DNA from: Quillaja saponaria
Taxonomy: Eukaryota > Streptophyta > Magnoliopsida > Fabales > Quillajaceae
Direction of reading: 5' to 3'
NCBI GenBank assembly: GCA_029379385.1
Contig: CM055612.1
Span: 2,604,001-2,668,000, forward strand
Length of the DNA: 64,000 nucleotides
In this document: positions 36,652 to 49,311 of the stretch, piece after piece
How positions within the stretch are numbered: position 1 is the first letter of the stretch
Layout of the letters: the number at the start of each line of letters is the position of its first letter
The notes under the pieces: model-generated
What the model saw: the letters and a program-made list of their open reading frames with translations, nothing else
Databases searched by the model: none
What the model was told of the DNA's origin: nothing
Position numbers and translations under genes: made by a program

Positions 36652-39600
36652 TGGTGTTGGGTTATAGAGAACGAGACGTAGAATTTAGATTGACGAGGTT
36701 CGTACCCCCGATGCCGACAAGGGTATGGGCTGGACCCCACTTCTCATTTATACTTGTCCTACTTGCGTCACTCTTTCGTACATCTCTAGGGGACTTTTTC
36801 AACTGGTGGGCCCTCACTACGCTCTCTGATATTTGTTTTCGTTTGGAGAAGAGGGAAGAACCAAACAGACACGGTACGGTGGGTTGTTACTTGTTTGTGG
36901 ATCTCATATTCTCATTCAGTATTTCATTTTTCAAAAAAAAAAAAAAAAATGATTAAATGTTTATCAACAATTTTTTTTTATAAAATAAAATTTATTTTTC
37001 TCTGTCTGTTTCCCTTGAGTTTTAAAAGCAAAAAAAGCGTGAGTTTCCAAGACATGGAAATACACTGCAATACTGCATACGTTGGGAATTACATATAAAA
37101 AATGGAAGTTAGTTTGTTCGAATTTCGTTATAGATAGGATGGATCACAAATGTGTTGTACAGGGACCAGGTTAGTTAATTTAAAAATAACATTGTAAAAG
37201 GACAGTAGTAACCTCAATTAATATAACCATATTCCAAAGGAAGTGTCTAATCAACTTTTTGTTGTTGGTCAACATAAAGATAAAGGAAGGATTACAATCT
37301 TTGAGGACCCACCTTGCCTGTCCAATAGTCTTTTGCCCAGCTGGCCTTTGCGTGCATCAATTTGTGCGTCTTGTTCTGAAATCCTAGCTAGGCAGTAGTG
37401 AGGCAAGCTGAGGCCCCAATTTTTTACATCGCTTTAACTTCAAATGTCAACTTTGAATTCTCAATTTTTATGCTATTTGCTGATTTGCTCTTCCTTTCCT
37501 TTCTAATATATATTTCTTCGATTTCTTATTTACTTGGACTACTTTCATACTTTACTTAGGTATCCAAAATATGTTAAAGATATTAAGATTTAAGTATCAA
37601 TATGCCTCTCATTTTTTTAGAAAAAAAAGTAATGGCAAGCAGTCCGAACATGTTGATTGGTCAGTTGAATCAATCGGATAGTCAATTTAAAACTATTTTA
37701 AGCTAAATTAGTCCAAAAACCTAAAATAATAACTGATTCGGTGTAATTTATAGACCAGGCATGATTAAAAAAAAGAAAAACAAAAGAAGTAGATAAGAAA
37801 AGGCTATTATATACAATTTTTCTGTGTATTATTTTTTATTTTTTGGTTGAAATTAAATTGTACATGTACATAAAATATCTATATTTTGTACTTAGTAATA
37901 TATTTTGTAAAATTATAATATCATAGGTAAACTCGACAATTAAATTGATCTATCTTTCATTTACTCCGAGTCGAGTTTTAAAATAATAGATAGGCAGCAA
38001 AATGTTGTCTACCCTTTATTATTTTATTTTTATTTTCGAAAAACTATACACCTAAGCATTATTTATTATTTACAAATGGACAAAAATACTCTTGGTATTA
38101 TTTTTCTATAAATTGAAGCTTTTTTTTTATATTATTTTTACTATTTCAACGAATTATTCAAAAATATCATTTTTTTATTGTACCAAACAAATCAAATGGC
38201 ATATATAATTATAATTTGTAACTAAATTTTTTGAAAATCATTAAAGTACCAAAACATATATTACAACTAAATAATATTTCAAACCATAATTTTCAATAAA
38301 AAAACTAAACCGACCTTAGACCTAAACCAATTAATTCTTAACTGTCATCTACACGCATATATTCTTAAAAATCATATAGGCATGCTTCTAGTTTTGTAAT
38401 AAAACATTGAAAGACATCTCCCAAGAAGCATGAGCCATGCAGCCATCATATTAATGGTTTCAAATTGTACACGCCAAGTCTTCACATTTTGCATGTGACG
38501 TGGCAAAAACGACACAGATTTCTATGAGGACCAGACCTAATCAGGGAATTATGCTATATTAGCTAAATAATTAAATATTAAATCAAAATTAAAATTAATA
38601 CAAAAATATATTTAATAGATTGGGATGTGGTTGGGGTTTGAGCTAAGCTGCCGCTGCACTCATGGCATCCATTAGCATTGGGTTTGTTACTGCGATGGTC
38701 CCAAAACCTTAGGAAAAGATATGTTTCCACAAAGAAAGAGCTCTGAGTATTATATGTGCTATGTTTTTGGCAACAAGAAGATGACAAACTTTATATGAAT
38801 TTAATTCTAATCAAAAGCCTAAAGATGATTCTTATATATGTATGTCATTTTTCTCAATTTTTTTTGTCTCTTAAAATTTAAAGAGATGCTTTCGGATTAT
38901 TATTTTCAAAAAAAAAAACAAAAAAAAAAAAAACCCAAAAAATTATTTTTCATTTTGATTTTTTTTAAATAAAAAATCAAAAGAAATTCATTTAGGCAGT
39001 GATTTGAAGACCTTAACAGAGATTATTTTGTGAAGAAACAACATTGATTATTCAAAGCCTAGCGTCACATGCAAATAAAGAATTTAAAAACACAAAGGAA
39101 AAGATTGATTAGATAAATGATTAATGAGGATTCTTATGATCACGTATATCATAAAAATTAATAATTTTTATGGGGGTGGGATTATCGAATATTCGCACGC
39201 ATTAGACCAAGTGTTTATTATAGTAATCAAATGCATCTTAGTTTATAACATTGAGCTCTAACCCACCATGTGAGAAAATCTCGGGATTGAGTCTCTCTGC
39301 ACAAACAGTCAAGCATTGTTGGATTTCTACTCTTTTTACATTTTCCCTGATTGGATCTTCCCTTTTTTAAAAGAATTTTGAGTTTTCTTTTTTCTTTTTA
39401 TTTTTGAAAAGTAGTAATTGACAACCACTTGGTGAAAAATAATTGTTAACTGGATATTTCAATTATTCAAATTGAGACTTTCAACTAAAGTTTTAAGGAT
39501 CAAATTATACTGGGATTAGTGGTTTGATTCAAAATGTGTTACAGTTGTGTGCTCAAAGTCTATTGAGTCCATCAGCCGGAGAGAAAAAAATAGTTTGCAC

Positions 39601-40027
39601 AATAACTAAATAAATTTACTTATATATGTGAAAAAGAGAGTTAAGTATTGTTTGAATATTTTAACATAGAAGTTAGTTTTAAATTTTACATTTATATTTT
39701 TTATATCATTGACACCCAATTATTTAATTAGAAAATGGTGACATGACAATTTTGATAGTTAAAATTTTATAAATCATGAATATATAATTTTAGTGTTATT
39801 TAATACATAGTTTATTATTTTTTTTAAAAAAATTGCTTCTCAAAAATAATATTTATTACAACAACAAATATTTGTAAAATACTCGTTAAAAAAATTCTTA
39901 AAAAAATTAATTTAAATTATAATTATAACAAAATATTCTGTGCTTGGCTGGCATCACAATGCATAATAAATACAAAAAAGATAATGGATTGTCAAGTGCC
40001 TCCCAAAGAAAAGACTAGTGTATGGGC

Positions 40028-40034
40028 TATAAAT
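40028..40034 (+). promoter_or_regulatory. TATA box and TGGGCC-type element of DUF3054 gene
   Basis: TATAAAT lies about 170 bp before the start codon and is followed at once by ATGGGCCCAAA (40039-40049). TGGGCC elements of this kind are frequent in promoters of plant housekeeping and organelle-protein genes. Confidence 0.45.
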
Positions 40035-40202
40035 CAAAATGGGCCCAAAAATAGAAGAACAGGATTTGGATGCAGAGGTAGGACTAGGAGGAGAAGAGGG
40101 ACCTTGTTCTTGTGCATGGGCATGGGAATGGAAATGGGAAGTAAAAGCCCAAGATGAACATAATAACATCGACTTTCTTTGAGGAACGCTGAAGCGCTAA
40201 AA

Positions 40203-42649
40203 ATGCTAATGCTGAGCCAAGCACCGGGCGGAGCTTTATCTGCAAGAAGATGTTCCCTCTCTTCGTCTCCAATCAAAGTGGTCAAAGCTAATCCAGACCT
40301 ATTCTCCAACCGCAAACCCAAATTCATGACTAGAGGAAGCACTATAAAACCCCTGAACCTTACGCTCGCCAAGGCCGATGGAGGTGTCGATTCGGGTCCA
40401 GCTCCAGCTACTAAACCGGCTTCTTCCAATTCTCAGATTCCTTATCCCTTTGGAAATGACGAAACTGTTTTGGTGGGCCAGGAGGATGTTCCTTTGGAAG
40501 GTGTTATCCAGTTTGAGAAACCCAGTTCCTCTGCTCGTTTAGAAAAATGGGGGTAATGAGTCACTGTATTTTTTATTTTTCCCCTTTAGTTGAAAGTTGA
40601 AAGATTTAAGTTTTTGACTTTTTTGTTGGGAATTTATGCTTTTGGGTTGTCATCGCTCAGTCGTGTGGCTCTTCTTGCTGGTGGTGATGTTTTGGCTTTG
40701 GTTTTATTTGCTGCAATTGGAAGATTTAGTCATGGGTTCTCTGTTGTCGACATTGAGACTCTACGCACGGCCGATCCTTTTATTGCTGGTATGCTTGTTC
40801 TTTATTGTTTGATCTTATTCTCTAAATTAGCTGTTATTAGTTCTATGGTTCTTTCAGAAGAGGGGAAAACGAAATGAAAAACTGAATGTGGAACCAATAA
40901 TCAACAGGGTGGTTCCTAAGTGCTTACTTCCTTGGAGGTTATGGAGAGGATGGCCGTGGAATGAATGGTCTGTCAAAGGGAGTTACTGCTGCTGCTAAAT
41001 CATGGGCTCTTGGGATTCCAGTAAGTCCAAACAATGACTTCGTGGGTTATAAGTTGTTACTTTGACGTGTCTTGTAAGTTTTAACACACATACAGGGGAT
41101 TAGTTAATGAGTTAAGTGGCTTTATTTGTTCGCTATTTCGTTTAGCTTTTGCTTCTTGTATGAAACATACCATTGGTTCAATATTGTATAATTCGTATGT
41201 TGCTTTCAACATTTTGCTCTTCTGGCGCACCAAGGATCGGATAAAAGATCTAGTTAACTACTAAATCTAACAAGAAACAAGCTAAGACATCTTTCCGAAG
41301 AAAATACTAAATTTCTGATTGAAATTAGTTGTGTTTTTTACTCTTTTGGCCATTGGTCTACAACTCCCTTTAATTGGAGGAAATTCAGACAAACACTTCA
41401 GTTGCTAATGAAACTAGGCAGTTATAACTTAAGGAAATTAACAACACTTAAAACTCAAACTAGAAAGACACAAAACCGAAATAATAAGAAACTATTTATT
41501 GTAGGCTAAATGCTAATAGGTGGCTAATTAAAGCCATGCTTTATTGCTGGAAAGTGTGGCTGTAACTGAAAAGTATCTCGGAACCTTAAATATTTTTTAG
41601 TGTTTTTGGGTCCAAAACTTGACCAAACCGCCTGGAACAAAAGGTATGGCCTTTTGAAGTTGGGTTGGGCTATGACGTCTTATGTCATCTACGTAATTAA
41701 ACCTGGGATACAGTTGTGTGTTATTGAGGATGGTACTTATGTTTTATGGTTTTTTCTAGAATTGGATCACACTAATAATTATTTTGTGTTTACTCCAGTG
41801 TCAAATATATTTCTATTTTCAGTTATGTCATTTTGGATTGACTTGCAACTTTTCCTCGATATAATTTTCATGGTAGCTTAATCTTTTTATTTGTATCTTC
41901 TTGGCAGCTAGGAATAGGAATAAGAGCGGCCATGTCAGGCCATTTCCCTAATTATCAATTCATACTGGTGACATTGGGAAGCACTGCTGTTTTACTTATT
42001 GGATGCAGAGCATTATTATATGCAGTTCTTCCTTCTAATAGGAGCAAGAAGAATGATGTATATCGGCGAGGCAGCCCATTTGAACTATTTGAGGTACGTA
42101 AAACTATCATCTTGCTGATATATTTAGTATATGATATTGTCTATGTTATGGCACGTTCATCGTCAAACTTCTCCACTCTTTACATTATGACTGATGTTCA
42201 ATGGGTCATGATATCTCGGTGACAATAGTACTTTTCTTGCTTAGACTTCATGTAGTTCTCTACATACGTTGTGTCTACAAATTACAAGAATGTGAAACGC
42301 CTTGGTATGCAAAATTGGATATAGAACTTTTGCAAATGCACACAAGATAACATTGTAATTTATAACTTATAAGCATGAGTTGATTAAGTAACTTTGATTG
42401 GGAAACATGATTAGCTTGTGAAGTTCATTTATGTCTCCATTGACATAGTTACATAAATAAAATATGACTCAAGCATCAATACTGGCAATTTCTTCATATT
42501 ATAAATTTGAAAATTTGTTTCAACTTGTTCAACTAATTGGTTTTGTATCAATAAATTTAAGTTTTCCTTATTAGTTATCACAAGGTACCCTAATATAGAA
42601 TTATTTTTCAATTCTGTAGTTGCTGACATCATTAGTACGAAGGTGGTAG
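40203..42649 (+). CDS. DUF3054 membrane protein, plastid-targeted
   Basis: Five exons (40203-40552, 40661-40788, 40908-41020, 41908-42093, 42620-42649) give 268 residues, all junctions in frame. The first 70-odd residues are Ser/Arg/Lys-rich and poor in acidic residues, as expected for a chloroplast transit peptide. The mature part has the DUF3054 signature: GDVLALVLFAAIGRFSHG, then LRTADPFIAGWFLSAYFLGG, and two further hydrophobic helices (IRAAMSG...; FILVTLGSTAVLLIGCRALL). In bacteria this family forms small four-helix membrane proteins of unknown role, and the plant form is probably an inner plastid membrane protein. The last exon codes only LLTSLVRRW and was chosen because its acceptor (TTCTGTAG) and frame fit. 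The first ATG (MLMLSQAPGG) is taken as start. The second Met, two codons on, is equally possible. Confidence 0.88.
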
Positions 42650-44032
42650 GAGACTTGCATTTCCTTGGTGCTTCTCCTATGGAGACATAAATACTCCTCA
42701 GCTCATAGAAAACCAGTGAGATATAGCTTGGATGGATATTCATTATCTTTGAGCTTTTTGACTAATTGAGCTTGTTTATTTGCACAGTTCATATAAATAT
42801 GCAGTAAATGATTGGAATATGATTGAATCTACCTACGATGCACATACACTGAGATATACCATTCATTTACCTGAACTAACAGCATTTTCTATACTAATCC
42901 ATCAGTTATCAAGAAACTGAAAACCCCAAGAGTCACAAGGGTGTCTTGGCATGAAATTTATCTTGATTATTCTTGAATAAAAAATAATCTGTCCTCTCAA
43001 ATGAATGCCTCTGAGAATTAGTTACATTTGATTGAAAATATCCATAGTTTGGCTGCACTTTAGAAAAGTTCTCCTGCCTGGAGCCGGGATTGTGCGGATC
43101 TTCTACTGTGGGAGCAAGAGTCAGTCTTCATGAGTCTGGCTTGGACAGTACAGGGCCTCGTTGACATCTAACCCATTATTTATTGGTAAAAGTTAGGACG
43201 AATGTTGAGGTGGGCGTATTGCTTTTTTAGATTAATAATAACATAGCCTGAAACTTAGGACGTTTCAGCTTAACTACTTCTCTAAATCCACTTAAAAATT
43301 GGGGGTAGTACCAATTTTGATGCAATTGAGAAACTATTAGGTTTGTTTAGGGCATCCAATAGATTTGGATAATACCATGTATTTTATTTAATGTCATTAG
43401 TTATACTGTGGTTCTATGTTTGTCCGGTGATTGTTCATAATACAAGTCTATATTGTTCAGTTGTTGTCAAGCAAGACACAATGGCTAACTAACTCATTTT
43501 ATCCATTTGACTCAGACTACTATTTTAAACATGATTACCACTAATTATTGTTTATGAGATGTCAAAATTGATTAAATCAAAAAGGAAATCGTTTGTGATT
43601 ATAAGTTTATGCACACGACTCTAAGGCAGCGGTTTTTGTTTCCCATTAGGTACTTGACTTGACCCCCCGAGGCCGTATATGACAGGTTTGGCCTAGGAAT
43701 GGATACAGGTTTAGGCTGCTACATTGCCTTCGTTAGATAGTTCGGGTGTGTGCCTGCGGTGTCTAATCAGCACAGATATTATGCTGCTGACTATTATTGG
43801 ATGCCGCGGACAAATCTTCTGCCATGAGCATGATGATCTTATCTTATCGTGTTATTGTGCAAGGATTTATTGGTAAATAATTTCATTGGACCTGAAGTTA
43901 TTATTCGAGTTGATTGATTAATTATGTGTCCACGATAATTCAAAATACCTGTACAGAGTTAAAACAATGACTAGTTAATTGGAAGAGTTGACAACTATAA
44001 CACAATTAAAAACTCTGTCCCTAGTCGTTCGA
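42650..44032. other. Intergenic, 3' flank of DUF3054 gene
   Basis: Non-coding sequence between the DUF3054 stop codon and the inverted-repeat element. No gene was recognised. Confidence 0.5.
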
Positions 44033-44134
44033 GTAGAGGCAGTTAATGGAGTTTTTGGTTAGAAGGTTCAAATTTTATAATTTTTGTATAAAATGATTAT
44101 TGTTTTATTTTAATAGTTAAAATAAGGTAAAATT

Positions 44135-45724
44135 TGAAATCGTATTTTTAAAAATTGGTTTATGAATCCAACTTACCATGTCATGTTACTTCATAGACCT
44201 CACAGTACACATTTCACAGCGTCACGTGGGCGTCATTAAATCAAGACTGAAATCGATTTTTAAAAACACAGTTTCATTCAAAGTTTATCTCCTGTGGGAG
44301 ACAAATATTGTTCTGAAACTGGCTTTTTAAAAGCCGGTTTCAGTCTTGTATCGTTGCCTTGCAACACTGCATGGCTAGGCTTCAAGAATGCAGCCTAGCA
44401 ATGCAGACAGAAACCGGCTTTTGTAAAGCCGATTTCAAACGTCCTCCACCACGCGTCGCACCACTTGTGCCAGGTCCTTGCGTAGTAAACAGAAATTTTC
44501 AATATTGGAGCTCTCCTCCTTTATAATACAGAGAGACTTCCAAACAAATTCACCTCCCTCGTTTCCTCATTCTTGTAATACACAACTCTCCTCCCTCACC
44601 TGCATCATCTCTCATTTCCTCATTCGTAATCATCTTCATTCCTCTCCTCCTTCAAATTCTTCCTTCTTTGATCTCTCTCACTCTTTGTTCAAAGCAAAAT
44701 CTTGGTAAGTTATAATAATTTTAATTTAAAAAGTTATTTTTATTATTATTAATTAAATTAAATTATTTTCTTAGTGAAAATTTTATTTACGATTTAAAAT
44801 TTTAAAATATCATAAACTATAATAAAAATATTTATGATACACAATAGAATTTAAAAATTATCAAAAATCTTAAATTCTAAAAATATCAAATTTAGAAATT
44901 TTAAAACTATCATACAATATAAAATTAAAATCTATCATATATTTTTAATTCCATATAATTATTATACACTTTAAAATTTATCATACATTTTAAAATTTAA
45001 ATATATCATAAACTATAAATATATAATTTAACATATACTTTATATTTAAAAGATATCATGAATTTTAAAAATATTTATGATAAAATTAAAAAATTATCAA
45101 AAATCTTAAATTCTAAAATTTTAAAAATTATCATATACTTTAAATTTATAAAATATTATGTACTATAAATTAAAAAATTACTTTATATTTTAAATTTTAA
45201 AAATATCATACAATAAAAATTTAAATTTAAAAATTATCATATATTTTACAAAAACTCACTTACAAATTATCATATATTTGAAATTTGAAAAAATTTCAAA
45301 AACTCAAAAAATTTTACAAAACTCATGAAAATAAAAAAATTTCAAGGATCTGAAATATGAAGGTGTGTATTTATTAGAGGAGAGGGAAAAATTATTGGAG
45401 GTTAGAGAAAGTATTGTACATAAGTTGTTTATTGTGTGGGAAGAAAAATTTTGCGTTGCTACGATTATTGAGGGGGGCTTCTGCATCGCTAGGCTGCAAG
45501 GCTGCAAGGCTGCAGCGTTGCAGGCTACCCTGCAGCGCCTGCAACGCTGCAGGGTAGCCTGCAAGGATGCAAAAAATTTAGTCTGAAACATGTTTTTGTA
45601 AAACCGGTTTCAGTCCCCATCCAACATGGCCCTGTGGGCTCGTGAGGTGTGTGCTGTGGGGTCCGTGGGGTGACATAACATGGTGAGTCCGACCCAGAAA
45701 CCAGTTTTTGAAAATGCGGTTTCA
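44135..45724. repeat. Six copies of a GAAACCGG-TTTT-AAAA-CCGGTTTC motif
   Basis: Imperfect 28-31-bp palindromes occur at 44135-44163, 44248-44276, 44313-44343, 44410-44437, 45584-45612 and 45697-45724. The best copy (44313-44343) pairs CTGAAACtGGCTTTT with AAAAGCCGGTTTCAG. Four lie towards the left end and two in the right inverted repeat. Confidence 0.8.
45518..45564. repeat. Perfect 20-bp inverted repeat, 7-nt loop
   Basis: Arms 45518-45537 and 45545-45564 are exact reverse complements around the loop CCTGCAA. The arms are GC-rich, with CTGCAG and GGCTAC cores, in the middle of AT-rich element DNA. Adjacent GGCTGCAA repeats lie at 45493-45510. Confidence 0.9.
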
Positions 45725-46876
45725 GACTTTACCTTATTCTGGCTATTAAAATAAAAAATTTACCGTTTTGTATAAAAATTATAAGATTTGGACCCTTATG
45801 TCCAAAAATCGGCTGTTATAACCTCTCTAATTTTGTTAAGATATTATATTATAATATAAAAATAATTCACAACTTTTTATTTATTTTTATTTAATATTGT
45901 TATCTTTCTTTAAACAAATTAGATAATATTTTTATTATTTGGACTATAATATTAATGAGTTAAAATTTTCTTTTTTTTTAATGTCTTAGAATTTTTTTTT
46001 TGAGATAAAATATCTTATAATTTTTTTTTATATTATGAGTTACAAAGATTTTTATTGTTATTATTATTTTTTTGTTATTATTATAATAAAATATGTTTAT
46101 ACATGGTTGTAGTCGATTTTTTAAAAAATAAATATTTAACCCTAAATGAGTCCTTCTGGGTTTCCTATTCACCATGTGCCAGAAGTATTTCAATTTTCTG
46201 ATCATGAAAGGTTTGTGGTGATAGTTTTCTTCTATTTTTCATTGCATTCCTGGCAGGTCAGATTTCAAGAAACATGCTTGCTCTTAAAAGCCCAAGATAC
46301 TAAAAAAAGAAACATTTTTTCATAGTCCTCTTCTATTAACAAGCAGATGAAAAGTGAATAGACAAACATTATAAAGGTCATGTAACATCGAACACTCAAG
46401 ACACATCTGTTGCATGACTTTATTTTTATTAAGTTTTCTTCTTTAAGGCTTTCAGTTTTTTACTTCTACCCACTCTAAAACTTTAATGTCTTTCTTCACT
46501 TCATTTAGGATCTTGATGACTAGATAGAAGGAAAATTGACTCATATCTTTAGCTATTGTTAAATTATCTTTAGATTTTGATATAGTTATGTTAGTTTTGT
46601 ATCTACTTTTATTTATCATTTTTTATGTTTCTCGTGTTTTTCTTAGGCTATTGCTTCATTTGTGACAGAAGGAAAAGAAATTGAAGAAGCTAGTGGTAGT
46701 AGTGGCCTCTTGTACAAGATAATAGCTAGTCAGTCACCCAGTTTGTGTCTGAGCTTGTCCATCTTTCTTCTTTGAAGTGAAGAAAAGGAGAAATACTCTT
46801 TGATAAAATGAGATAGAATCTAATGTGATTGTGACATGACACACAAGCTTAGATTTTGACATGTCATTTCCAGGCT

Positions 46877-46930
46877 GAGAGAGAGAGAGAAAGCGAGAGA
46901 GAGAGAGAGAGCGAGAGAGAGAGAGAGAGG
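46877..46930. repeat. (GA)n microsatellite
   Basis: About 54 bp of GA repeats interrupted by AAGC and GC, about 2.4 kb upstream of the ANT start. Confidence 0.9.
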
Positions 46931-47287
46931 GCCATAGTGTTGTGACAAGCAGAAAATGGTGAGAAAGAGATTGAATTGAGTTTAAAAGGTTAGGACTTTG
47001 CATGTTAAAGAGCCTTTATTAATGAAACAAAAACTGACTTGAGTGAGAGAGAAAAGGATAACAAGGCATTTTGAGAAGCATTTGAGCAGAGAAATATGTA
47101 TTACAGAGTAAAGCAGAGTAGGTCACAGCTATACCTGTCTTTCTCAGCTGGCATTGGTAGCCATCTGCCATCAGCCTTGTAATTTCATAATCTACCTTAA
47201 CTTCTTATTGGCTTAATCCCTTGAGCCCCTTGACCTTGTTTTTCAGATTTTGTTTGGATTTTGTGGTCTCACGTGATTCTCATAACT

Positions 47288-47357
47288 CCTTCTCTGCTCA
47301 TTTAAGTCCTTCTCTGCTCATTTAAGTCCTTCTCTGCAGTCTCTGCAGTCTCTGCAC
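47288..47357. repeat. Nested short tandem repeats
   Basis: Two exact 20-bp units (47288-47307 and 47308-47327, CCTTCTCTGCTCATTTAAGT) run into three 9-bp units of TCTCTGCAG/C (47331-47357). They lie about 2 kb upstream of ANT. Confidence 0.9.
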
Positions 47358-49104
47358 TGAGCTTCACCATAAACAGCATATATGTTGCAAAATTAAGCTG
47401 CCGGGCCAAACAATTTGTCCCATACATATATGGTTAAACTTTTTGTTCTTTTTCTTTTTAAATTAGTTGGAGTTTTTACAAATTACAATTTTTCATATAC
47501 CCGCGAGTCTTAGATTCGAGAAAAAAATAATAATACATATAAACTCCAAAGTCCCTTTTTCCAAATATTTCATAATAGAATACAGCCCCCAGATAGTACA
47601 TACCTTTCGGATAGGAAAAAGAAAAATCTAAGTTGAATCCAATGTTATTAATAAGGCCTTAAATACTTTGAATATATGTAGCACGGGTTCTATGCAATTA
47701 CTGACTGAAGGAGGCCATAAGAAGGATTTGGATTTTCTGTGCTTTATCTTTCAATATATATTTAATTTTACTTTTTCTTTTATTTCTTTCTCACACACAC
47801 AAATCTTTCAGTACCACAATTCAGGATTTGGATAGGACTCCCCTTAGTAGCATCTTAAATTCATGTTTAATCAACTAAATTCGAAGATGGTATAATTGTT
47901 CTTTTGGCTCTTCAGCTAACATAAACAATTTTTTTCCACCGATTCTTGTGGTTTTGGTCATTCAAACATCGCAATTATGGACAGTCACACAATAACCTTG
48001 TGGTTGTGAGCAACAAAAAAAAAAAAGAGAGAGAGAAAAACACAAATGACATTATACTCAGCCAAGGTCAGATCAGATGATCCACATAAGGGACCTATGG
48101 AGGAACCCTTCGTCGAGATGGAAGATTGGATTTTTACCCACTTATGGTGGCGGTCAACTGGGTATGTATATATATATATATATACACATTATTTTTTTTA
48201 TACTAAAGGATGAAGGCTTTGAACCAAATTGGAGCAAAAATTTTAAGTTGGTTGAATGAGAAAGAAAGCAATTCATTTAGATTTGAAACTAGATCCTCTT
48301 TGAGTCTCAAGAGTGGCGCAGAATGACAGTACTGTATGAAGTGACTGGCTGGACAAAAGTACTGACCGTCAAATCTAAGGCCGTGACTGTCAAAAATAAA
48401 AGCAAACCAGTTTTGTTTCGTGCGAGTACTATGGTCCGAGACATGGCCTTCATTTTGTCGTAATTTTTTTAAAAATTATGATTAACAATAGTTTTATGCA
48501 TAATTTATTGAAAAGATATATATTTATAGTGCATTTAGATTATTTAAAAATTTTATTGATAGAGAAACAAAAAATAAATAAAACCACAAGATAAGGAAAG
48601 AAAAAGAAAAAAAAAGTAGAACCGTCCCATGCGTCCCAATTCGTACGTCCCGCATCCCGGACACGAATCCAAACAGGTCTGAGTCTCTCTCACCAGCCAG
48701 CTCCAATCTGAGTCTCTATATTGGCCATTGCGCACATGGTAGATTCAGCTGGCATTAGAGGGATAAAGTTAAAATCAATTTCTGGGGTTTTCTTGCTAAT
48801 GCAATGGAAAGGGGCGTTTGGAAGTAGAAGTAAATAATATAATAATGTAATACTCTGCTTGGGTCGGGGAGAGTTTTGGTCTTATATTGGAACATTATGG
48901 GTTTATGGTAGGGTTTAAGAAAAAGTTAAGACTGAGAGAAAGGTAAGAACAAAAATAAAAATTAAAAAGGAAAAGCTAAAGACGTGGTCTTTCTCATATA
49001 CACAGATCCCTATGGAATGAGGGGGTGCTCTCTCAGCATTGCTCTCTGGGAATTCATTCGTTTTGCTTAGTTTAAAGAGACCAGGTTTGTTCTCTTTAGA
49101 GGGG

Positions 49105-49126
49105 GAGAGAGAGAGAGAGAGAGAGA
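49105..49126. repeat. (GA)n tract upstream of ANT
   Basis: About eleven GA units lie about 190-210 bp before the ANT start codon, probably in the leader or core promoter. GA repeats are binding sites for plant BPC/GAGA factors. Confidence 0.8.
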
Positions 49127-49311
49127 ATAAAAAACCAAGTTTTTTTTTCATTTATATGTAGCTGGGAAATATATATTTTGGCTATGATTAGTTTATTTGG
49201 AGCCCAATCATTGACTTGCCTTGCACCAAGAGATACTGGGAGCTAGAAGCTTAAAAACCAAACCTTTACAAGTAAGAAAAGGGAAGAGAGAGAGGGGGAT
49301 TTGGGAAGAAG

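Larger units (their letters stand above)
36571..40202. other. Intergenic with G-rich tract
   Basis: A G-rich stretch at 36596-36661 includes a predicted G-quadruplex motif (listed separately). AT-rich sequence follows to about 39950. A possible small minus-strand frame at 38578-38787 is too weak to call. The right end is the promoter of the DUF3054 gene. Confidence 0.5.
44033..45826. mobile_element. Long-TIR non-autonomous DNA transposon, ~1.8 kb
   Basis: The ends form a diverged inverted repeat of about 240 bp: 44033-44276 aligns with the reverse complement of 45584-45826. Shared blocks include AGAGG, CCAAAT/TCAAAT, TATAATTTTTxTAxAAAA, TTTTATTTTAATAG, ATAAGGTAAA and CCATGTxATGT. The interior has a CT-rich stretch at 44510-44700 ending in a splice-donor-like GGTAAGTT. 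It also has about 550 bp of AT-rich degenerate repeats (ATCATA, TTTAAAATT) at 44790-45300 and a GC-rich hairpin at 45518-45564. No transposase frame is present, so it would be moved in trans. Long inverted repeats suggest a Mutator-like or foldback element. The exact ends and target duplication are not clear. Confidence 0.75.
45827..49311. other. Intergenic and ANT promoter
   Basis: This holds a (GA)n microsatellite at 46877-46930, short tandem repeats at 47288-47357, a (TA)n tract at 48167-48184 and a second (GA)n at 49105-49126 in the ANT leader. A TATATATTTT stretch near 49169-49178 could serve as the ANT TATA region. No other gene was recognised. Confidence 0.5.

Noticed and set aside
36661..36740. 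Possible tRNA or retrotransposon end near GAGGTTCGTACCCC
   Set aside because: It does not fold as a cloverleaf, and no paired long terminal repeat or polymerase sequence was seen.
36576..36956. 126-codon open frame
   Set aside because: It is driven by the G-rich tract, with Trp/Gly/Val-rich low-complexity translation and no family.
38578..38787. Small Cys-containing minus-strand frame with a TATA-like site upstream
   Set aside because: No signal peptide or known peptide-hormone motif is present, and other frames over the same bases look equally good.
45365..45586. Open frame over the hairpin
   Set aside because: Its Leu-Gln-Cys-rich sequence comes from GGCTGCAA-type repeats and the palindrome, not from a gene.
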